From: Ailurus styani
Lineage: Eukaryota > Chordata > Mammalia > Carnivora > Ailuridae
Assembly (NCBI GenBank): GCA_002007465.1
Contig: LNAC01000744.1
Coordinates: 85,408 to 149,407 of the forward strand
DNA length: 64,000 nt
Direction: 5' to 3'
Under the pieces are notes generated by a model. It saw only the letters and a program-made list of their open reading frames with translations, did no database searches and was not told the DNA's origin. The translations under genes and the position numbers were made by a program. Shown in pieces: positions 58,108 to 64,000 of this stretch; positions within the stretch are counted from its first letter, which is position 1, and the number at the start of each line of letters is the position of its first letter.

Positions 58108-58323
58108 TGGAAAAATTATGGCTTTCGGTCAAATGTGGCCTACCACCTGATTTTGTAAATAAAGTTTTATTGGAACATAGCCATGCACATTCATTTATAT
58201 ATCATCCGTGGCTGCTTTCTCACTACAATGGCAGTGTTGGATAGTCATGACAGAGACCTTACAGCCTACATAGCCTGGAATATTTACTGTTTGGCCCTTG
58301 ACAGGAAAGTTTGCTGACCCCTG
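58108..58323 (+). mobile_element. Non-autonomous DNA transposon relic (hAT-like, subfamily not named)
   Basis: Contains the widespread mammalian sequence 'taaataaagttttattggaacatagcc' and ends 'aagtttgctgacccctg', with a degraded complementary start ('caaatgtggcctaccacc'). Confidence 0.65.
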
Positions 58324-58833
58324 TCCAAGATGGCTGCAGTCCCAGCTGACATCACAGGAAGCAGAATACCCAGCTGAACCAAATCAACCCACAGAAACCT
58401 GATCGTTTCCTATCTTAAATTATTAAGTTTGGGGATGGATTATTATGCAGCAACAATTGAAACAAATTATAAAATCTGATATCTGTATTTTATAGGCTTG
58501 ATGATTTCATGCTTAAATTTTTACCTTTTTTTTTTTTAACTTTTAGTAGGTTCTATTGGAATTTTTCTAGCTTGTCTTAGTCACATGTCACTGAAACTTC
58601 TCTCACCAAGTTCAGTGCACTCCCTGTTACTAAATCCATTGGATGTTTTTTAGTCTTCATCTCATTTGAGTCTTGGTCAACCTTTGATGCTGTTGGCCAT
58701 TTCTTTGGTCTTGAAACATTTTCCCCTTATTTGTTTAAATCATAACCTCCTCACTTTCTTTTGTCTTCTAAGAAGTTCTTTGTCAATTTCTTTGTGGGGG
58801 AATTGATCTTCTGCCTAACACTGAACGTTAAGT
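58323..58833. other. Unassigned intergenic sequence
   Basis: No gene or named repeat; T-rich patch at 58526-58541. Confidence 0.4.
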
Positions 58834-58843
58834 GTTCCTCAGG

Positions 58844-58995
58844 CAGGGTCTTGGGATCAAATCCCGCATTGGGTTCTCTGCTCAGCAGGGAGCCTGCTTC
58901 CTCCTCTCTCTCTGCCTCTATCTCTGCCTGCCTTTCTGCCTACTTGTAATGTCTCGTTCTCTGTCAAATAAATGAATAAAATCTTAAAAAAAAAA
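58844..58995 (+). mobile_element. 5'-truncated CAN-SINE
   Basis: Lacks the usual GGCGCCTGGGTGGCTCAG head and starts CAGGGTCTTGGGATCAAA. It still has a 10-bp duplication GTTCCTCAGG at 58834-58843 and 58996-59005, so truncation happened at insertion. Confidence 0.88.
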
Positions 58996-59019
58996 GTTCC
59001 TCAGGATTCCCTCTTAGAT

Positions 59020-59530
59020 TTCATTCAGCTAATAGATATTGAGCCCACTATATGCCGGGCACTATTCTAGGTTCATGGGATACACTAGTGAACAAAAATT
59101 CCCTGCCCTTGGGGAAATTTTTAAATGTATATATAATAAAATACATTATTAGAAAATCTTGAATTTAAAATGTGTTTTAGAAAAGAAAATAAAGCAGGTT
59201 AGTGAATATGGGATGGGGGAGAGTTTAAAGAAAGATGGTCAGAAAAAAATCTGAATCATCTGAATCAGAAATCATCTCCTTGACATTGAACAAAGACTTA
59301 AAAAAAAAGCAAAAAAGGTAAGGGAGCAGGCATGTGGATATATAAAGAACATTCCAGGCAGAAGGAGGAACGGTGTAGACATTTAGGCAAGGAATGTACC
59401 TGCAGTGTTTGAGAACAGGAAGGATGCCCCTGTCGTGGAAAGGAGCAAACAACAGGAGATGAGGTCAGAGAAAGAATGGGCTCCAGGTCCTGTAGGGCCT
59501 TGTAAGCCATTGTTAGGACCTTGTCTTTTT
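59020..59530 (-). mobile_element. L2 relic
   Basis: 'actatatgccgggcactattctagg', 'aacattccaggcagaaggagg', 'gtagggccttgtaagccattg' in antisense L2 order. Confidence 0.7.
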
Positions 59531-60273
59531 CAGACTCACATATATGAAGTCCTACTGGCTATCTCCTCTTCCTTTGTCTCCTTCCATGCTCCCTCTACTT
59601 CATGACTAAAGCCATACAGCCACACCTTCTTATTGAGGCATTCTCTTTAAGAGGCCACTGCTAATACATACGTTAGTGAACAATCTTTGCTGGCCTGTAA
59701 ATGCTTTGGCTTCCATTGACACATCATTATGGTTTAGTTAACCAGATTTTCTGCCTACAATGGTGGCATGAAGGATTAGATATAGGATAGGTAGATTTTA
59801 ATTGGGATAAGATGATGGAATGCTATCTTAGGAGACAGTTCAGGGCAAGGTCCCATATTGGGGGAACAAAAGCTCTGAGGAGACAGGATGGAACTACAAA
59901 GGGAATTCTCTACATTTTGCAGTTTTTCCCAACAGGGGCACTGCCACTGGGTATTGTGAAGACACATAATTCTGAAATTGTCACTTTTGTTACAAATAGT
60001 ACATTTATCACATAGCCGGCAAGAGTTAGGCTCCATATATATCACAGACTTTTAATTTGTGAATTCAATTTTCTACCATCTCTCACAGGAATTTTTTTTT
60101 GTCCACTCCCCATTATAATTTTAGAATTTAGCATTCATTCTTTTGACTTTCATCAAAGGAACTGGTTTTGTTCTGGAAAATATTTAGTCAGAAGGGTGTA
60201 TGATGCCTTTTTCCATGATCTTCATTTCTTATAATTTGTAAAGGAGCTTAAGAAATATCTTAATCTTTTCTAA
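59530..60273. other. Unassigned intergenic sequence
   Basis: No gene recognised; two opposing short open frames share 59776-60045. Confidence 0.4.
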
Positions 60274-60282
60274 CTCTTATAA

Positions 60283-60481
60283 GCATTTTTTAAAGATTTA
60301 TTTATTTATAATTTGAGAGAGAGAGGGCAGGGAAAGGGACAGAGGGAGAGATGGAGAATCTCCAGCAGACTCCCCACGGAGCAGGGAGCCTGACGTGGGG
60401 CTCAGTCTCACGACTCTGAGATCATGACCCAAGCCGAAATCAAGCGTCGGAGGTTTAACCAACTGAGCCACCCAGGTGCCC
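60283..60481 (-). mobile_element. CAN-SINE, older
   Basis: Antisense copy ending GAGCCACCCAGGTGCCC. CTCTTATAA at 60274-60282 and 60482-60490. Confidence 0.92.
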
Positions 60482-60734
60482 CTCTTATAAAGGGTTTTTT
60501 AAAAAATAATAACTGATACAAGGGAAATAAGTCTTCCTAGGTTATATTTTTCCCATATTATTACTTGTATGTGGGAAAGAGTCTTGTAAAAATCATTAAT
60601 GTGAAACTAACTAGGCCAATGAGAGCTATTATTTTTTATTAGAAAATCAACTGCAAAATGAATGTTTAAAGGCAAGCTTAACGTAGTTAATGATGTAATT
60701 AAGTCTCATCCCTTGACACTTGAAAGCGCTGTTT

Positions 60735-61325
60735 TATTTATTCATCATTTTCAACAATACTTATCAAAGGCTTGCTCTGTACCAGGCAGCATGTTTGTGC
60801 TAGGGATAGAGTACAGACAAAACAGAGAGAGGGCTTGCTACCATGGCACTTAATTCAAGTGGGGAAGGCAGACAATGAAACAGTAAAAATAATTACTACT
60901 TGTAATAAGTGCTAGGAAGGAAATAAACAGAGAGGTGTGGGAGGGGAGAGAGAGAAAGGTAGACACACAGACAGACATTGGCGGCTGCTTGCAGAAGGGC
61001 CGCTCCGAGAGAGATGAAGGGGACTGGAGTCCTGAAGGATGAGATGGAGGCTGCAAGAGAATCAGGAGACAGAGGGCCTAGCAGGAGCAAAGGCCTAGAG
61101 GCAAGAAAGGCTTCCTGTTCCAGAAACAGAAAGGAGGCTAGCGCGGCTGCCGTGAAGTGCCCAGGAATGACAGAGGCATAAGACAGGCTGCAAAGAGAGG
61201 CGGGAACCAGATGGTGCAGGACGTGTACGCCTTGGGAAGGGATTTGGGTTTTATTCCGAGCATGATGGCAAGACCGTGAGGAGACTCTGCAAAGGAATGT
61301 GTTGACCAGATGCTCTTCTGGCATC
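60735..61325 (-). mobile_element. L2 relic, long segment
   Basis: 'ctctgtaccaggcagcatg', 'taataagtgctaggaaggaaataaac', 'ggagtcctgaaggatgag', 'gatttgggttttattccgag' follow antisense L2 order. Accounts for the 142-codon minus frame at 60896-61324. Confidence 0.7.
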
Positions 61326-61329
61326 TGGT

Positions 61330-61600
61330 TGTGGCAAAATATACATAATCATAAATTTTACGATTTTAAGCATTTTAAGTGTATCATTCGGTGGCATTAA
61401 GTCTATTCATAATGTTGTGCGGCTATCACCACTATTCATTTTCAGAACTTTTTCATTATCCCACATGGAAACTTCTGTACCCATTAAACAGTTATGGTAG
61501 GCTACCTTATCTGAGAATCATTTTTGGTACTTTTAAGTTTTGTATACCCATGATGACTTTTTTTTAGGCTCTTCCTAGGTGGACGTCTTTCCACTCAGGG
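61330..61600 (-). mobile_element. L1 3' fragment, antisense
   Basis: 'taagtgtatcattcggtggc', 'ggctatcaccactattcatt' are antisense L1 3' blocks, as at 18.95 kb. Confidence 0.6.
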
Positions 61601-61729
61601 AAAGCTGTGGTGGTAACTACAGGAGTTCTGTCCCTAGATCTTGTCCTCGTACCTGTAGTCTGATGCTCTGGTTGGGGTGTGTAGGAAGTGGCAGCTGGAT
61701 TTTTAGATCGAGTCCAAGCAAATAATCCT

Positions 61730-62470
61730 CCTCCTGTCGAAAAGGAGCTACACCACTTTGGAAAATGGTTTGGCAGTTTTTCAAAATGTTAAAGCATAAA
61801 ATGACCATACGACCAACAATTCTACTCCTAGGTATCTACCCAAGAGAAATGAAAACATGTGGCCTCACAAAGACTTGCATGTGAATGTTCATAGAAGCTT
61901 TATTCATAATAGCCCGGGAAGGAAACAGCCTGAATGTCCATCAATCGATGAATGGATGGACCCAATGTGGTATATTCGTGCAATGGAATACTTTTGAGAA
62001 TCCAAAGGAAAAAACTACCGACACAGGTTCCATCATGGATGAAGCTCAGAAACATGAAGCCACACACAAGAGAGTGCATACTGCATTTGGATGAAATATC
62101 CAGAAAAGGCAAATTTATTTGACCGGGTGCTCAGTTAAGCGTCTGCCTTCGGTTCAGGTCATGTCCCCAGGGTCCTGGGATTGAGTCCTACGTCACGCTC
62201 CTTGCTCAGCAGGGATCCTGTTTCTCCCTCTGCCTGCTGCTCCCCTCCTGCTTGTTCTCCTTCTCTCTCTCTCTCTCTCTCTGACAAATAAATAAATAAA
62301 ATCTTTTAAAAAAAAGCAAATTTATAAAGACAGAAACTAGATTAGTGGTTGCCTAGGGTGAGAACGGGGAACAGAGATCATACGTAAATGGGCATAAAGA
62401 TCTATCTTATTAGGAAGATGAAACTATACTTAAGCTGATATATGATTATGGTTATACCACTTGCTAAAGT
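61730..62470 (+). mobile_element. L1 3' portion, sense
   Basis: 'accatacgaccaacaattctactcctaggtat', 'tgaatgtccatcaatcgatgaatggatgg', 'gattagtggttgcctagggtg'. Split by the SINE at 62119. Inactive. Confidence 0.82.
62119..62315 (+). mobile_element. CAN-SINE with shortened head
   Basis: Begins ACCGGGTGCTCAGTTAAGCG, missing part of the head. Duplication GCAAATTTAT at 62109-62118 and 62316-62325. Confidence 0.9.
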
Positions 62471-62488
62471 CACTAAAAATCACTGGTC

Positions 62489-62655
62489 AGAGTACCTGGA
62501 CAGCTCAGTCGTTGGTCCCAGAATAGAGCCCCAAGTAGGGCTCTTTGCTCAGTAGGGAGCCTGCTTTTCCCTCTCCCTCTGCCTGCTATTCCCCCTGCTT
62601 GTGCTTTCTCTCTGTCAAATGAATAAATAAAATCTTTTTAAAAATTTTAAAAAAT
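62489..62655 (+). mobile_element. CAN-SINE with internal deletion
   Basis: AGAGTACCTGGACAGCTCAG, then skips most of the 'taagcctctgcc...catgatc' segment. Duplication AAAAATCACTGGT / AAAAATCATTGGT (62475-62487, 62656-62668). Confidence 0.9.
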
Positions 62656-62857
62656 AAAAATCATTGGTATACATGATATGGGTGAGTTTTTTGCATATAG
62701 TCTAATACTTAATGCTCTCTGGAAGATAAAAGGTCTTCTGCTGGACCAATGTTGAAATCTTTTAATTGAGCAGAGTGGGAGGGAAAACCTGTCCTAATAT
62801 TGCTGATGCCTTGCTTTATCTGTGATGATTATATTTGGAAAGTCTCTCAACCTCTCT

Positions 62858-63060
62858 TATTTTATTATTTATTTATTTATTTATGAATGAGAGAGCACAC
62901 GAGTGGGGGTGGGGAGAAGGGCAGAGGGAGAGGGAAAGAGAGACTCTTTAGCAGGCTCCACGTGGAGCCTGACGCAGGAATCCATCCCACAACCCTGACA
63001 TTGTGACCTGAGCTAAAATCAAAACTCAGACGCTTAACTGATTGAGCCACCCAGGTGGCC
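62858..63060 (-). mobile_element. CAN-SINE, older
   Basis: Antisense copy with (TTTA)n tail, ending GAGCCACCCAGGTGGCC. Confidence 0.9.
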
Positions 63061-64000
63061 CATCAATCTCTCTATTTTTAAAAAAATTAAAGTCTCTCAA
63101 GCCATTTTTAAAATAATGTAATTATTTTGGTTTTACCCAATACCTATAATTCTTATTTCTTTCAGTTTTTCCTGGTGAGGATTTAGGATCTGAAATAATT
63201 TCTGTTCCCTGAACTGTTATGTCTGCTTCCATGAAAATTGGTTATCCCAAAGATTACTGCCGAAGATTTCAATATTGGTGATATAAAGCGTTTGAGGAAT
63301 TTGTTTTTTAAACTTTTAGAGAAGCGTTTGTTCCTCAGAAGGCTAAAAAGTTGTGACAGTTACAGTGGGAGAGAGAAAGCCTTCACAAGAGCATTTGGCT
63401 GATGTTTGCTAAAATCCTGTGCTTGGCTGGTTTTGAAAACCATCTTCAAAATAACTGTAGTTTTATAGGGTTTGGTAGGAAAAGAGTGGCTCTTTTACTA
63501 AAATCCTCCTGAGAAGTAGTACTTTACAAAGGATCCAAAAACAAAGGCCTGTGGTCTGACCTTGGATAAGTCTAATTACCTCTACTTCCCCTCTTTTCTT
63601 GTCTGTACCATGGGGACAGTATCTACCCGAAATAAGGAAACAAACATTGGAAGCACCCAGAAGAGTGACTGCCAACTAGGAAGCACTCCATAGTGGTGGT
63701 TGTTGTATTTTTTCCCATGGAAAATGCCATTGGTAGTAGTTTGTGCAGTGTTGATTGATTTGGACTTTTTTGTTCTCTTGACGCGGTCATTTCTTTTCAA
63801 GAAACAGAATGAAAGCCATTGTATGTCTTGGTGTTTGAAAGGACAAAGCAATCATCATCTGCATTACCATCACCAACAACAGACATTTATAAATGCAGGG
63901 TGGTGCGTGGTGATGAGTGGGAGCTGGGCCACCCTACGTGGGTGTGAATGGCTACTCTGCCATCACCAACTCTGGTGACCCTGAACAACTCACTCAGCTT
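63061..64000. other. Unassigned intergenic sequence to window end
   Basis: A MIR-like piece lies at about 63555-63690 ('ctgaccttggataagtctaa', 'cccctcttttcttgtctgta'). Another MIR-like start is near 63940 ('gccatcaccaactctggtgaccctg'). No gene. Confidence 0.4.

Noticed and set aside
60896..61324. 142-codon minus-strand open frame
   Set aside because: Falls wholly within an L2 relic.
1..64000. CRISPR array, prophage, operon or bacterial-type gene cluster
   Set aside because: Spliced vertebrate gene, SINE/LINE content and base composition show a mammalian chromosome; no regularly spaced repeat-spacer pattern.

Overview
This is a mammalian genomic window, almost certainly from a caniform carnivore. 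Two things point there: the only protein-coding gene I can support is a vertebrate bHLH repressor in five GT-AG-spliced exons, and both flanks are full of carnivore tRNA-derived SINEs (CAN-SINE/SINEC). Many SINE copies are of a young type containing a CTACTTGTGATCT block, which I associate with mustelids (ferret, mink, otter). The family-level placement is inference.

The gene is BHLHE40 (DEC1/Stra13/SHARP2) on the minus strand. Coding exons are at 29649-29728, 29406-29475, 29027-29134, 28003-28126 and 25822-26678. They join without frame error into 412 codons plus stop, the length I know for the human protein. It encodes a circadian, hypoxia- and differentiation-responsive repressor that binds CACGTG E-boxes. 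The 3' UTR runs to a poly(A) signal at 24389-24394. A CpG island covers about 28.9-31.35 kb, but a 408-base assembly gap (30049-30456) removes most of the proximal promoter.

Layout: 1-8.5 kb is intergenic with old MIR and L2 relics and no CAN-SINE. 8.5-19.8 kb is intergenic with CAN-SINEs (several nested), a MaLR-type LTR and L1 fragments. 18.94-33.9 kb is a roughly 15-kb zone with no CAN-SINE, holding a separate CpG-rich block (22.37-22.62 kb), the gene, its island and upstream flank. 33.9-41.7 kb is mostly antisense L1 punctured by SINEs. 41.7-51.3 kb is mixed sequence with MER5-like and LTR relics, a CA-rich tract (50.44-50.81 kb) and a fairly repeat-poor block (46.3-47.45 kb). 51.3-64 kb is L1-dominated with more SINEs.

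No second protein-coding gene, tRNA or rRNA gene, CRISPR array or unknown multi-gene system is visible. From memory of the human locus, BHLHE40 lies in a gene-poor interval between ITPR1 and ARL8B, which fits the empty flanks. The points most worth a second look are regulatory: a short uORF, a Pumilio-type site near the poly(A) signal, a perfect CRE palindrome in the 3' UTR, an upstream CACGTG E-box, the orphan CpG block, the SINE-free domain, and a G-run/Z-DNA-prone tract at 10.16-10.24 kb.
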